Shown: positions 50,069 through 59,275 of the stretch, piece by piece
Position numbering within the stretch: the stretch's first letter is position 1
How the letters are laid out: each line of letters starts with the position of its first letter
Assembly (NCBI GenBank): GCA_963790335.1
Contig: CAWBOB010000008.1
Coordinates: 584,806 to 648,805, forward strand
Direction of reading: 5' to 3'
Source of the DNA: JAOUEA01 sp963790335
GTDB lineage: Bacteria > Actinomycetota > UBA4738 > HRBIN12
DNA length: 64,000 nt
Notes under the pieces: model-generated
Databases searched by the model: none
What the model was told of the DNA's origin: nothing
Seen by the model: the letters and a program-made list of their open reading frames with translations, nothing else
Translations under genes and position numbers: made by a program

Positions 50069-50941
50069 GTGCACGAGATCCATCTCTCCTATCGCGCCCC
50101 ACTGGCGTGGGAGCGCCTGTTCGCGTTCCTCGGCGCACGCGCGATCCCCGGCATCGAGCAGGTCGGGCGCGGCTGGTTGGCTCGTTCGTTGCGAGCGCCC
50201 GACGCCGGTCCACGCACGGTCGAGCTCGAGCAGGACGTGAGGACGCCTCGCGTGGCGCTGCGTGTGACCGCGGCGGAGCTTCCGGCTGGGCCGCCGCACG
50301 GCATTGAGCGGGTGGCGCGTCGCCTGTTGGATCTCGACGCCGATCCGCGGGTGATCGATGATTCCCTCTCCCGTGACCCGATGCTCCGAGCGCTGGTGCG
50401 AGCAGCACCCGGCACGCGGGTTCCCGGCACGACCGACGGATTCGAGCTGGCCGTGCGCGCGATCGTCGGCCAGCAGGTGTCGGTGGCCGGAGCGCGGACG
50501 ACCCTGGGCCGCATCGCCGAACGATTCGGGGAGCCGCTCGCCTCACCCGTCGGTCCGATCGTGCGGCTGTTTCCGACGCCCGAACGACTCGCCCAGGTCC
50601 CGAGCGATGCGTTCGGGATGCCGAAGGCCCGCGCCGATGCGATCAAGGCCGTTGCCCGTGCCGTCGTGAGCGGTGCGCTCGACCTCTCCGGCGACGCCGA
50701 CGTCGAGGTGACCACCCGTGCGCTCAGCTCGATCAAGGGTGTGGGGGAGTGGACGACCGCCTACATCAGGATGCGAGCGCTCGGAGACACCGACGCGTTC
50801 CCCGTCGGTGACCTCGGCGTGCGCCGTGCCATGGTGGCGCTCGGCGTGCCCGACGAGCCGGCCGCGATCCGGGAGCATGCCGAGAGCTGGCGCCCCTGGC
50901 GCGCCTATGCGGTGATGCACCTGTGGAACCTGCACCCCTGA
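50069..50941 (+). CDS. alkA: DNA-3-methyladenine glycosylase II (AlkA family)
   Basis: A 290-residue alkylation-repair glycosylase. An AlkA N-terminal-like domain (about 1-115) precedes a helix-hairpin-helix-GPD domain with IVGQQVSVAGARTTL, the hairpin LSSIKGVGEWTTAYIRMRAL, and catalytic D248 in PVGDLGVRRA. It would remove alkylated purines. GTG 50069 has a GGATAC element just upstream and is probably leaderless. It is divergent from terC. Confidence 0.92.
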   Translation: MHEIHLSYRAPLAWERLFAFLGARAIPGIEQVGRGWLARSLRAPDAGPRTVELEQDVRTPRVALRVTAAELPAGPPHGIERVARRLLDLDADPRVIDDSLSRDPMLRALVRAAPGTRVPGTTDGFELAVRAIVGQQVSVAGARTTLGRIAERFGEPLASPVGPIVRLFPTPERLAQVPSDAFGMPKARADAIKAVARAVVSGALDLSGDADVEVTTRALSSIKGVGEWTTAYIRMRALGDTDAFPVGDLGVRRAMVALGVPDEPAAIREHAESWRPWRAYAVMHLWNLHP

Positions 50942-50986
50942 CCCTTCCCGGTCGAGCGGAGTCGGGTCCGCGATACTTGGCCGGTC

Positions 50987-52597
50987 ATGGATGCGGACAG
51001 CGCCGAGGAAGCACGGGTCGCCACGCAGGCGGGCCGCGGGTCGGACCAGCGCGTCATCCTCGGCAACACCGGGCAGAACGTGCTCGGGCTCGCGATCGGG
51101 GCCGTCGCCACGTTCGCGGCGCAGGTGATCATGACCCAGCGGCTCGGCGACCGCGCCTACGGCATCGTCACGGTGACGACGCAGTTCGCGTTCATCGCCG
51201 CCGCGGCCACCCGCTTCGGCATGGACGTCGCCAACGTGCGCCTGGTGGCCATCCTCGTCGGACGTGACGAGGCCGCGCACGGGCGCGCGCTGGTCCGACG
51301 GGCCGCGCTCATCGCTGCCGGCGTGTCGGTGCCGTTCTCGGTGATCGCGTACGCGGTCTCGCCGTGGCTCGCGCGGACGTTCTTCGGCGACGCCGAGGCC
51401 GCGGCTCCGGCGTTCCGCGCCGCGGCGGTCACGGTGCCGTTCGCGGCGCTCGCGTTCACCTACATGGGGGCGACGCGCGGCCTGAAGATCATGCGGTACA
51501 CGCTCTACTCGCAGTGGACCGCCCAGCCGATCGGCTGGATCGTGTTCACGGTCGCGTTCTGGGCGATCTGGTCGGCCAGCGCCGGCGCGGCGAGCTGGGC
51601 CTTCGGCGCGTCATGGGCGCTCGCGCTCGCGATCGCCGCGTACGGATGGCAGCGGGAGCAGCGGCGCTTCCCCCACGAGATCACCGGCGAGGGCATCGCC
51701 GAGGAGCACACGGGCGCGCTGCTGCGCTTCGGCGCGTTGCGGGCCCCGGGAACCCTGTTCTCCCAGCTCATCTTCTGGACCGACCTGTTCGTGCTCTCGA
51801 TCCTGATGAGCGGGCAGGGTGCGGCCAACGAGGCGAAGGTCGGCGTGTACAGCGCGGTGCTACGGGCCGGACAGGCGCTCTTCCTGTTCCTCACGAGCGT
51901 CTCGCTCACGTTCAGCCCGTTCGTCGCCGACCTGCACCACCGCGGCGAGCGAGGCAAGCTCGACGACCTCTACAAGCAGGTGACCAGGTGGACGCTCGCG
52001 GCCACGGTTCCCGTGCTGCTGGTGCTCGCGATCCTGCCCGGTCCGGTGCTACGCATCTTCGGCGGGGAGTTCGTCGAGGGGGAAGCGGCGCTGCGCATCC
52101 TCATCGTCGGCATGATCGCGCCGGTGATGGTCGGCACGGTCGGATTCATCCTCATCATGGCCGGGCGCACCGGCTGGGACCTGCTCGTGTACGTGGGTGG
52201 GTTCATCGTCGACATCGTGATCGCGCTCGCGCTCGCCCGGCCCGACGCGCTCGGCGTGCGTGGCGCGGCGATCGCACAGGCAGCCACGCTCACCCTCTCC
52301 GCGATCGCCCGCCTGCTGCTGGTGCGCCGCTTCCTCGGCATCTGGCCGTTCGACGGGTCGTACCTGCGGTTGCTCGCGCCCGCCCTGATCGGTGGGGGCG
52401 CCATGGCCGCCGCGCACGCGGTGGTACCCGACGCCCGGTGGCTCGTGGATCTGCTGGTCTCGGCGGCCCTCGGCACGGGCGCCTACGTCGCTGCGCTCCT
52501 CGCGATCGGCCTACGACCGAACGAGCGGGCGACGGCGCTGCGCATGTCCGCACGGCTCCTCGGCAAGGGGAGGCCGGGCGACGGGTTGAGCCCGTGA
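50987..52597 (+). CDS. Polysaccharide/lipid flippase of the MOP (Wzx-like) superfamily
   Basis: A 536-residue membrane protein with about 12-14 helices, matching oligosaccharide flippases and MviN/Wzx-type transporters. The conserved start is NTGQNVLGLAIGAVATFAAQVIMTQRLGDRAYGIVTV, and later FGGEFVEGEAALRILIVGMI is typical. It probably flips a lipid-linked saccharide across the membrane. No glycosyltransferase genes are adjacent, so the substrate is unknown. A long hairpin terminator follows. Confidence 0.88.
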   Translation: MDADSAEEARVATQAGRGSDQRVILGNTGQNVLGLAIGAVATFAAQVIMTQRLGDRAYGIVTVTTQFAFIAAAATRFGMDVANVRLVAILVGRDEAAHGRALVRRAALIAAGVSVPFSVIAYAVSPWLARTFFGDAEAAAPAFRAAAVTVPFAALAFTYMGATRGLKIMRYTLYSQWTAQPIGWIVFTVAFWAIWSASAGAASWAFGASWALALAIAAYGWQREQRRFPHEITGEGIAEEHTGALLRFGALRAPGTLFSQLIFWTDLFVLSILMSGQGAANEAKVGVYSAVLRAGQALFLFLTSVSLTFSPFVADLHHRGERGKLDDLYKQVTRWTLAATVPVLLVLAILPGPVLRIFGGEFVEGEAALRILIVGMIAPVMVGTVGFILIMAGRTGWDLLVYVGGFIVDIVIALALARPDALGVRGAAIAQAATLTLSAIARLLLVRRFLGIWPFDGSYLRLLAPALIGGGAMAAAHAVVPDARWLVDLLVSAALGTGAYVAALLAIGLRPNERATALRMSARLLGKGRPGDGLSP

Positions 52598-52612
52598 CCC
52601 GATCAGGTGGGT

Positions 52613-52653
52613 TCCCGGTCGTGGGTGGTCCCCCCGACGACCCACGACCGGGA
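52613..52653 (+). terminator. Perfect 14-bp hairpin after the flippase gene
   Basis: TCCCGGTCGTGGGT pairs perfectly with ACCCACGACCGGGA around a 13-base loop that contains six consecutive C. Its location 15 bases after the stop codon suggests a strong factor-independent terminator lacking a U-tract. Confidence 0.75.
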
Positions 52654-52912
52654 CAGATGGAGCCCGACGACGAGGCGAGCGATGGTGAGCAGGGAAGCCC
52701 CCTCCGCTCGGCCAGCGGGGGGGTAGATCCCGCGTGCCGTCGAGCTCCGCGGCCGACCTGCGCTCGAACCCGCAACGCGCGTGTAGGCGGCCGCGCTGAG
52801 GCGGGTGATCGCGAAGCCGGCCACTCTCAGCTTCGAGACGCAGGCTATCCGGGAGATGCCGTCGAGTGCGATACCGCACAACTACTAGGGCGCAATGGGG
52901 ATGGAAGATGCG
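52654..52912. other. 259-base stretch with no recognised gene
   Basis: No convincing gene or RNA is seen between the hairpin and the SLOG-family gene. A 92-residue minus-strand frame (52603-52881) is open but has no family features and no good ribosome binding site, and it runs through the terminator. The stretch may be a decayed remnant; a CCCCCTCCGCT / AGCGGGGGGG self-complementary segment lies at about 52711-52737. Confidence 0.4.
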
Positions 52913-53395
52913 CTAGGCCCGCGGGGCGAGGGCGAGCTTCACGGCTTCCTCGGCCGTCTCGGCTCGCACGAGCGGGTCGCTCTCGGTGTCGTCGCGGCGC
53001 AGATCCCACGTGCCGAGACCGACCACGCGCTTGCCCATCTTGAGGGCGAGCGCCACCTCGCTCAGGGTGCCGAACTCGCCGCCCACGGCCACGACCGCGT
53101 CGGCGCTGCGGGCCACGAGCACGTTGCGCCCCTCGCCGAAGCCCGTGGTCACCGCGACCGTGAGGTGCGGGCTGGCCCCCGTGCGATCGTCACCCGGAAG
53201 GATGCCGACCGACGTGCCGTGCTCGGCCGCCGCCCCGGCCGCCGCCGCGTTCATGACACCTCCGAGTCCGCCGCAGACGAGCACGGCGCCGGCCCTCGCG
53301 AGCCGGCGTCCGACGTCCTCGGCCATCGCGAGCTCCCACTCGGTGGCATCGCTCGCCCCGATCACGGCGACGTAGGTGGCTTCGCGGCTCGCCAT
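52913..53395 (-). CDS. SLOG-fold (TIGR00725/LOG-like) protein
   Basis: A 160-residue Rossmann-like protein. It has VAVIGASDATEWELAMAEDVGRRLARAGAVLVCGGLGGVMNAAAAGA, and VAVGGEFGTLSEVALAL in place of the PGGxGTxxE motif. The family includes cytokinin-activating LOG phosphoribohydrolases, but this subgroup is small and uncharacterised and lacks the full PGGxGT. A nucleotide-derived ligand is likely. It is divergent from the lipoprotein gene. Confidence 0.85.
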   Translation of the reverse strand: MASREATYVAVIGASDATEWELAMAEDVGRRLARAGAVLVCGGLGGVMNAAAAGAAAEHGTSVGILPGDDRTGASPHLTVAVTTGFGEGRNVLVARSADAVVAVGGEFGTLSEVALALKMGKRVVGLGTWDLRRDDTESDPLVRAETAEEAVKLALAPRA

Positions 53396-53431
53396 GGCGC
53401 CGAGTATCGCACTGCTAGACTCCCGCGCTCG

Positions 53432-53902
53432 ATGCGCCTCCCGATCTGCAGCCGGTCTCGATCGAACCTGCGCCGGGCAGCCACCCTCTCGTTCATGATC
53501 CTCGCGCTCGCAGCGTGCACGGGCGACGGCGACCCCGGTCCGAGCGAGGGGCCGCCGCGGACCTCGCCTCCGCCGATCACGAGCGCGGACTCCTACGTGT
53601 ACACCGATGCGGCGGGCATCGAGGCACGGTTGACGATCGAAGGCGACGGCGCGGCGCTCACCGTCACGAACGAAACGGGCGCCGAGCTGCCCGAACCCGC
53701 GCTGCTCGTGCTCGACGCCCGTGACGGCAGGGCGACGAGTTGGGGGGTCGCCGAGCCGGGGGTCGTTCCCGAAGGCGAGAGCGACTGGCAGGTGCAGCGC
53801 CAGCCGGTACCCGAGCCCAAGCACATCGGGCTCGTCGTGCTGCTGCTGGGCGGCGAGGACTACGGCGCGTTCGTTCCCCCCCAACCCGAGGACGCCGCAT
53901 GA
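53432..53902 (+). CDS. Predicted lipoprotein
   Basis: A 156-residue protein with a lipoprotein signal: basic N-terminus (SRSRSNLRRAATL), hydrophobic core and lipobox LAAC near residue 29. A Pro/Ser/Thr-rich linker follows, then a beta-rich domain (DAAGIEARLTIEGDGAALTVTNETGAEL). Family unknown. TAGACT (53416-53421) suggests a near-leaderless promoter. Its stop overlaps the phosphodiesterase start as ATGA, so the two products probably work together outside the membrane. Confidence 0.78.
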   Translation: MRLPICSRSRSNLRRAATLSFMILALAACTGDGDPGPSEGPPRTSPPPITSADSYVYTDAAGIEARLTIEGDGAALTVTNETGAELPEPALLVLDARDGRATSWGVAEPGVVPEGESDWQVQRQPVPEPKHIGLVVLLLGGEDYGAFVPPQPEDAA

Positions 53903-55563
53903 GGAGGTTCGCGTTCGGTCTCGTCGTGGCGGCGCTCGCGGTGGGCGCCGCCACGCCCGGTGTCAGCCAGGAGTCGGCGCTCGGCGACCGGCTCATGCGC
54001 TCGGCGTGCGCCGTGCCCCTCGAGCTGTTGGTGCGCACCTGGCGCGGGCATCGATCCGACCGCGGGGGAGACATCGAGATCCTGCCGCAGGAGCCCGACT
54101 TCGTCGGGCACGGCGGGCTTCCGCACTCGGGACCCTGGGACTACGTCGGCGAGGTGCCGCTGTTGCTCTACGGCCCGGGACACATCCGCGCGCAGGGCGC
54201 GGTACAACGCCCCGTGACGCTCGCCGACATCGCGCCGACCCAGGCAGAGCTCGTCGGCTTCCCGTTCGATGCGCCCGACGGCGCCCCGCTCACCGAGGCG
54301 ATCGTGCCCGGTGCCGAGCCCCCGAAGCTGCTCGTGGTGGTCGTGTGGGACGGGGCGGGCCGGGCGGTGCTCGACGCCTGGCCCAAGGCGTGGCCGGAGC
54401 TCCGGGCCACGATCGAACGGGGCACCTGGTACGACCGCGCCGAGGTGGGGTCGTCCCCCCCGAGCACCGCGCAGATCCACGCGACGATCGGCACCGGCGC
54501 CTTCTCGCACAACCACGGGCTGATCGCGCACACGATCCGCATCGGCGACCGCTTGGCGAGTCCGTGGGAGTCGGGATCGCGCTACCTCACCGCAGCGACC
54601 TTCGCCGACCTCTACGACCGGGCAGAGGGCAACCGTCCGATCGTGGGCACGCTCGCGACCGTCGGGATCCACCTCGGCTTGATGGGTCACGGTTCGCTCT
54701 GGGGCGGGGGGGACCGCGACATCGCCGTACTGCGCGAGCAGGAGGACGCGAGGACGCTCGGCGCCGAGGGGCTCAGCTGGAACCTCACGAGCAACGTCGC
54801 GCCGTACTTCCGGCTGCCGCAGTACGTGAACGACCTGCCGCCGATCACCGAGTACTTCGATCGCATCGATCGCCAGGACGGCCGGCTGGACGGGCGTTGG
54901 CACGAGCTGGAGCTCGCCGGAGCCCTCGCCGAGGAAGCCCTCAAGACCCCCGCGCGCATCCCCTTCCAGACGCGACTGATCGAGGAGGTGGTGAGGCGAG
55001 AGGGCTTCGGTGCCGACGAGATTCCCGACCTGTTGTTCATCAACTACAAGCTCATCGACGAGATCGGGCACGTCTATTCGATGAACAGCGTCGAGATGCG
55101 CGACAGCATCGAGGCCCAGGACGCGGAGCTCCCGGTGCTCATCGACGTGTTGGACGAGCTCGTCGGCGAGGGGGAGTGGATGCTGGCGCTCACCGCCGAC
55201 CACGGACACACGCCCGACCCCGCCGTGAGCGGCGCCTCGGTGATCTCACCGACCACGCTCGCCGACGTGATCCAAGCGGAGTTCGACATCGACGGCGATG
55301 ACACCCGCATCGTGGAGTTCACGCAGCCGACGCACATCTTCATCGATCTCGACGAGATGGAGCAGAACGGCACGACGCTGGAGGAGATCTCCGCCTACCT
55401 GCTCACCGTCACCAAGGGCGAGGTGCAGGGGGGGCAGTACCCGGTGTCGTCCGAGGTCGCCGACGAGCCGGCCTTCATCGCGGCGTATCCGTCGGAGATG
55501 ATCGAACAGCTGCCCTGCCTCGAGGGCAGGATCCCCGACCATGGATCCAAGGACGCGGCGTAG
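53899..55563 (+). CDS. Secreted AlkP-superfamily nucleotide pyrophosphatase/phosphodiesterase
   Basis: A 554-residue protein with a signal peptide (about 1-24, ending GVSQ). The AlkP core has the metal Asp in LLVVVVWDGAGRAVLD, the nucleophile region GSSPPSTAQIHATIGTG, the segment LLFINYKLIDEIGHVYSMNS and the metal pair TADHGH. It would cleave phosphodiester or phosphoester bonds outside the cell. Translation is coupled to the lipoprotein gene. The substrate is unknown. Confidence 0.87.
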   Translation: MRRFAFGLVVAALAVGAATPGVSQESALGDRLMRSACAVPLELLVRTWRGHRSDRGGDIEILPQEPDFVGHGGLPHSGPWDYVGEVPLLLYGPGHIRAQGAVQRPVTLADIAPTQAELVGFPFDAPDGAPLTEAIVPGAEPPKLLVVVVWDGAGRAVLDAWPKAWPELRATIERGTWYDRAEVGSSPPSTAQIHATIGTGAFSHNHGLIAHTIRIGDRLASPWESGSRYLTAATFADLYDRAEGNRPIVGTLATVGIHLGLMGHGSLWGGGDRDIAVLREQEDARTLGAEGLSWNLTSNVAPYFRLPQYVNDLPPITEYFDRIDRQDGRLDGRWHELELAGALAEEALKTPARIPFQTRLIEEVVRREGFGADEIPDLLFINYKLIDEIGHVYSMNSVEMRDSIEAQDAELPVLIDVLDELVGEGEWMLALTADHGHTPDPAVSGASVISPTTLADVIQAEFDIDGDDTRIVEFTQPTHIFIDLDEMEQNGTTLEEISAYLLTVTKGEVQGGQYPVSSEVADEPAFIAAYPSEMIEQLPCLEGRIPDHGSKDAA

Positions 55564-55597
55564 CCGGTCCGCCGGGTCACCGCACGGTCGGCGGTCG

Positions 55598-57880
55598 TCA
55601 GCCCCAGCCCTGCCCGAGGAAAGCGGCCAGCAGCGCGATCGCGCCCTGCTTGTCGAGCGGCTCGTTGCCGTTGCCGCACTTGGGGCTCTGCACGCAGCTC
55701 GGGCATCCGTGGGCGCACGGGCACCGGCGGATCGCCTCGAGGGTCGCACGCAGCCATCGCTCGCTCGTCGCGGCGCCGCGTTCGGTGATGCCTGCGCCAC
55801 CCGGATACGCGTCGTAGATGAAGATGGTGGTGCGGCCGGTGTCGGGGTGCGACGGGGTCGAGACACCGCCGATGTCCCACCGATCGCACGTGGCGACGAG
55901 CGGCAGCAGCCCGATCGCCGCGTGCTCCGCCGCGTGGATCGCGCCGGGCACGTCGCGCGGCACGACGCCGGCGCGATCGAGCACCGACGCCGGGATGGTC
56001 CACCACACCGCCCGCGTCTCGAGCTCCACGGGCGGCAGGGGAAGCGGCATCTCGTCGAGCGTCTCGTTGGTGAAGACCGACTTCCGCACGTAGCTCACGA
56101 CCTGGTTCGTCACGAGCACCGAGCCGAACGACTGCTCGACGTCGCCGATGGTGGAACGATCGAGCACGTCGACGACCGCGATGTCGGTCACGTCGCGGGC
56201 CTGCGTGTAGAAGTCGGGGTCGGCCGGCTCCACGGTGGCGACGCGCGTCACGAGGTCGAGCTGCTGCACGAGGTACTGCTCGCCCAGATGCAGGTAGACC
56301 GCTCCCGGGTGCAGGGTCGCGTAGGCGCGATGCTCGTCGGCCGTGCCGAGCAGCTCACCCGTGCCGTCGATCACGATCGAGTAGACGTGGCCGCCGCCCG
56401 CCCGCACGTCGACGGCTCGATGCGGAGCCTCCTTGCCGCGGTCGTGCCACGCGTCGCGCCGGCGCACCAGCTCACCGCGTTCGGTCATCGCCTCGACCGA
56501 GGCACGGACCTCGCCGGCGTCGCCGAAGAACGCGAGCTCGTCGTCGCGCAGCGGCACCTCCCTGGCGGCGCATCGCAGATGTGGCTCGCGGATGTACGGG
56601 TTCGAAGGATCGATCACAGCGGCCTCGGGCGGCTTGTCGAAGAGATCCCGCGGGTGGTGCACGAGGTACTGGTCGAGCGGATCGTCCTGGGCCACGAGCA
56701 CGGCGAGCGAGTCGCCGTCGCGCCGCCCGGCTCGTCCGGCCTGCTGCCACATCGCCGCCCGGGTTCCCGGGTAGCCGGTGAGCACGGCGGCGTCGAGCGA
56801 GCCGATGTCGATCCCGAGCTCGAGCGCGCTCGTCGCGGCGACGGCCACGAGCTCACCGTCGGCGAGCGCCCGCTCGATGCGGCGCCGGTCCTCGGCGAGG
56901 TAACCGGCGCGGTAGGTGGTGATGCGCGTGCGCAGCTGCGCGTCTGTGACCTCGCGCCGTGACCACTCGGCGAGCAGCTCCGCAGAGCGTCGCGACCGGG
57001 TGAATCCGATCGTGCGAGCGCCCCGGTTCACCAGCGCCCCCACGAGCCACGCCGCCTCGGACAGCGCGCTGCGACGGGCGCCGGTCTCCTCGTCGACGAG
57101 GGGCGGGTTCCACAGGGCGAAGAGCTTCTCCCCGCGCGGCGACGCGTCGTCGGTGACGGTCACCACCTCGTCGAGGCCCGTGAGCCTGGTCGCGAGCTCG
57201 TCCGGATTGCCGACGGTCGCGCTCGCGAGGCACCAGCGGGGTGAGCCCCCGTAGTGGCTCACGAGCCGCCGGAGCCTGCGCAGCACCATCGCCACGTGCG
57301 ATCCGAAGACCCCGCGGCACACGTGCGCCTCGTCGACCACCACGAGCGACAGTCGCAGGAAGAAGTCGGCCCAGCGCGCGTGATCGGCGAGCAGCGACAG
57401 GTGCAGCATGTCGGGGTTCGTCATCACGAGGTTCGCGTTCCTGCGGATCAAGGGACGCTCCGCCTGCGGCGTGTCGCCGTCGTAGACCGCGGCCTTCACC
57501 TGAGGAAGCTTCCACGCGCGGATCGAGCGGAGCTGGTCGCGCGCGAGAGCCTTGGTCGGGAACAGGTACAGCGCGGTCGCCTTGGGCGTCGTGATCGCGG
57601 CTTCGGCGAACGCAGCGTTGTACACGAGGGTCTTGCCGCTCGCCGTGCCGGTCGCGAGCACCACGTCGTGTCCCGATCGAAGGGCCGCGAGTCCGTCGGA
57701 CTGGTGCGGGTAGAGCCCGCGCACGCCGGTGAGCCCGAGCCGGGCGACCAGCAGCTCCGGCAGATCGTCGGGGAACGGCTCGACCACCGGTCTGCGTGCC
57801 TCGAGCGTGCGCACGTGCACCAGCGGGTCGGCGGTGTCGGGATCGGTCTCGAGCTCGTGCAGGAAGCTGCGGGGATCCAC
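55598..57880 (-). CDS. MrfA/YprA-like DEAH-box helicase with DUF1998
   Basis: A 760-residue superfamily 2 helicase. Motif Q/I region is LYPHQSDGLAALRSGHDVVLATGTASGKT (Walker A), motif II is VVVDEAH, motif III is LASAT and motif VI is QAGRAGRRDGDSL. The C-terminal DUF1998 holds four Cys, CPCAHGCPSCVQSPKCGNGNE, probably binding zinc. This is the architecture of Bacillus MrfA, which repairs mitomycin-type damage. GTG 57880 is the start. Confidence 0.92.
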   Translation of the reverse strand: MDPRSFLHELETDPDTADPLVHVRTLEARRPVVEPFPDDLPELLVARLGLTGVRGLYPHQSDGLAALRSGHDVVLATGTASGKTLVYNAAFAEAAITTPKATALYLFPTKALARDQLRSIRAWKLPQVKAAVYDGDTPQAERPLIRRNANLVMTNPDMLHLSLLADHARWADFFLRLSLVVVDEAHVCRGVFGSHVAMVLRRLRRLVSHYGGSPRWCLASATVGNPDELATRLTGLDEVVTVTDDASPRGEKLFALWNPPLVDEETGARRSALSEAAWLVGALVNRGARTIGFTRSRRSAELLAEWSRREVTDAQLRTRITTYRAGYLAEDRRRIERALADGELVAVAATSALELGIDIGSLDAAVLTGYPGTRAAMWQQAGRAGRRDGDSLAVLVAQDDPLDQYLVHHPRDLFDKPPEAAVIDPSNPYIREPHLRCAAREVPLRDDELAFFGDAGEVRASVEAMTERGELVRRRDAWHDRGKEAPHRAVDVRAGGGHVYSIVIDGTGELLGTADEHRAYATLHPGAVYLHLGEQYLVQQLDLVTRVATVEPADPDFYTQARDVTDIAVVDVLDRSTIGDVEQSFGSVLVTNQVVSYVRKSVFTNETLDEMPLPLPPVELETRAVWWTIPASVLDRAGVVPRDVPGAIHAAEHAAIGLLPLVATCDRWDIGGVSTPSHPDTGRTTIFIYDAYPGGAGITERGAATSERWLRATLEAIRRCPCAHGCPSCVQSPKCGNGNEPLDKQGAIALLAAFLGQGWG

Positions 57881-57912
57881 GAGGCCTCAGGCTACCGGCG
57901 GCCCGACCGTCG

Positions 57913-59243
57913 CTATTCGACGAGCTCGCCGTAGGGGGCGCGGAACGCGTTGTGCGCGAGCTTGCGGAACTGGAGCTTGCCGGTGAGCAGCACCCACACA
58001 GCCAGCAGCAGGTAGACGACGCCGACCCCGATGCGCTCGACGCCGTGCAGCCGCTCGGGCACCAGGCCCGCCCAGGATGAACTGCGCCCAGAACAGCGAG
58101 AAGACCATCACGGCCTCTCGCAGCGACATGCTGAGGTTCGCGATCACGGCGACGGCGAACACCGACTGCGCCGCCGTGAGGAAGAGCTCCTCGCGCTGCA
58201 CCGAGTCGATCGGCAGACCGTGGAACCCGCCGGCCGCGATCGCGAACACGATCGGCAGCGTGCCGACGAGCAGCGTCCATTGGTTCACCTTCGAGGAGAC
58301 CAGCGTGCCGAGGCCGGCGTTGGTGTTGAGGCGCCACGCGTAGAGGCCGGCCACCAGCAGCTCCGGCGCTTCCGACGCGAGTGGTGCGACCCACTGCACC
58401 AAGAGGAACTCGCTCACGTTGAGCGCCTCGCCTGAGGCGACCAGCGCCTCGGCGAACCGCTCGGCGAAGGAGAGGATCACCGCGGCCGCGAACACCGTGA
58501 TCCCGATCACGAGCGATCGACGGGGCACCTTCGCGAACGTGCCGAGATACCGGGCAGGCCCGACGAGATGGGGCTCCTCAGCGGGAGCGCGTGCGACGCG
58601 GATCGAGTACAACACGAAGATGCCCACCAGGATCGCCGAGTCGATCAAGGTGATCGACTCCTTCAGCGGTAGCGTGAGTGAGTAGATGGTTGCGATCGCG
58701 AGGTAGCCGATCTCGATCGAATGCTCACGATCGAGTCGCACGCCTTCCCAACGGCCGTTCGGCTCCCGCACGAGCACGCCCCGCTTCTTCAGGCGGAAGT
58801 ACGCGATGAAGATCACCATCGTCCAGCCGACGCCGATGAGGAGCCGATTCGCTCCGGTCATGTTGGCGAGCGCGAGGTTGCAGGGGGACTCCGCACCGCC
58901 GTCGAGCGGAAGGCACGCGGCCCCAGTCTGAGCGAACGACTCGCCACCCTTGCGCGCGAAGACGAAGTCCACCGCGTACTCGGGCAGCACCGCGATCAGG
59001 GCGAGCAGCGCGATCGCGAGGCCCGCCGAGATATCGAGCTGGGCCACCTCCGCCGCCCACGAGAGCATGAACGCCGCGCCGACGATCGCGAGTCCGAACA
59101 GCAGGGCCTCGAGCGGGTGCGAGATCTCAGGGTGGGTGAACCGCACGCACGAACGCCGGCGCCGTGAGCGCCAACGCCATGATGATCTGCAACCTGGCGC
59201 GGGCCGGGTGAACGTCGGTCAGGTCGTCTCGGAGCGTCGTCAT
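57913..59243 (-). CDS. CaCA-family sodium/calcium exchanger-like protein, frameshifted at both ends
   Basis: A protein of about 443 residues with about 11 helices. Alpha-repeat motifs are LALIAVLPEYAVDFVFA and SEFLLVQWVAPLASEAPELLVAGLYA. The middle frame (59146 to about 58066) is intact. One extra base near 59148 hides the start: ATG 59243 opens MTTLRDDLTDVHPARARLQIIMALALTAPAFV. One extra base near 58066 hides the end, LVPERLHGVERIGVGVVYLLLAVWVLLTG...LVE with stop 57913-57915. As read, the frame spans 57887-59146 with an unrelated C-terminus. The exchanged ion is uncertain. Confidence 0.8.
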
Positions 59244-59275
59244 GTGGGTCGCAGCCTACCCGCGCTCGACGCGAG

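Noticed and set aside
52613..52737. Possible 6C small RNA
   Set aside because: Only one stem-loop has a C6 loop; 6C RNAs need two such loops. Kept as a terminator.
52603..52881. 92-residue minus-strand frame
   Set aside because: Runs through the terminator hairpin, lacks a ribosome binding site and shows no recognisable domain.
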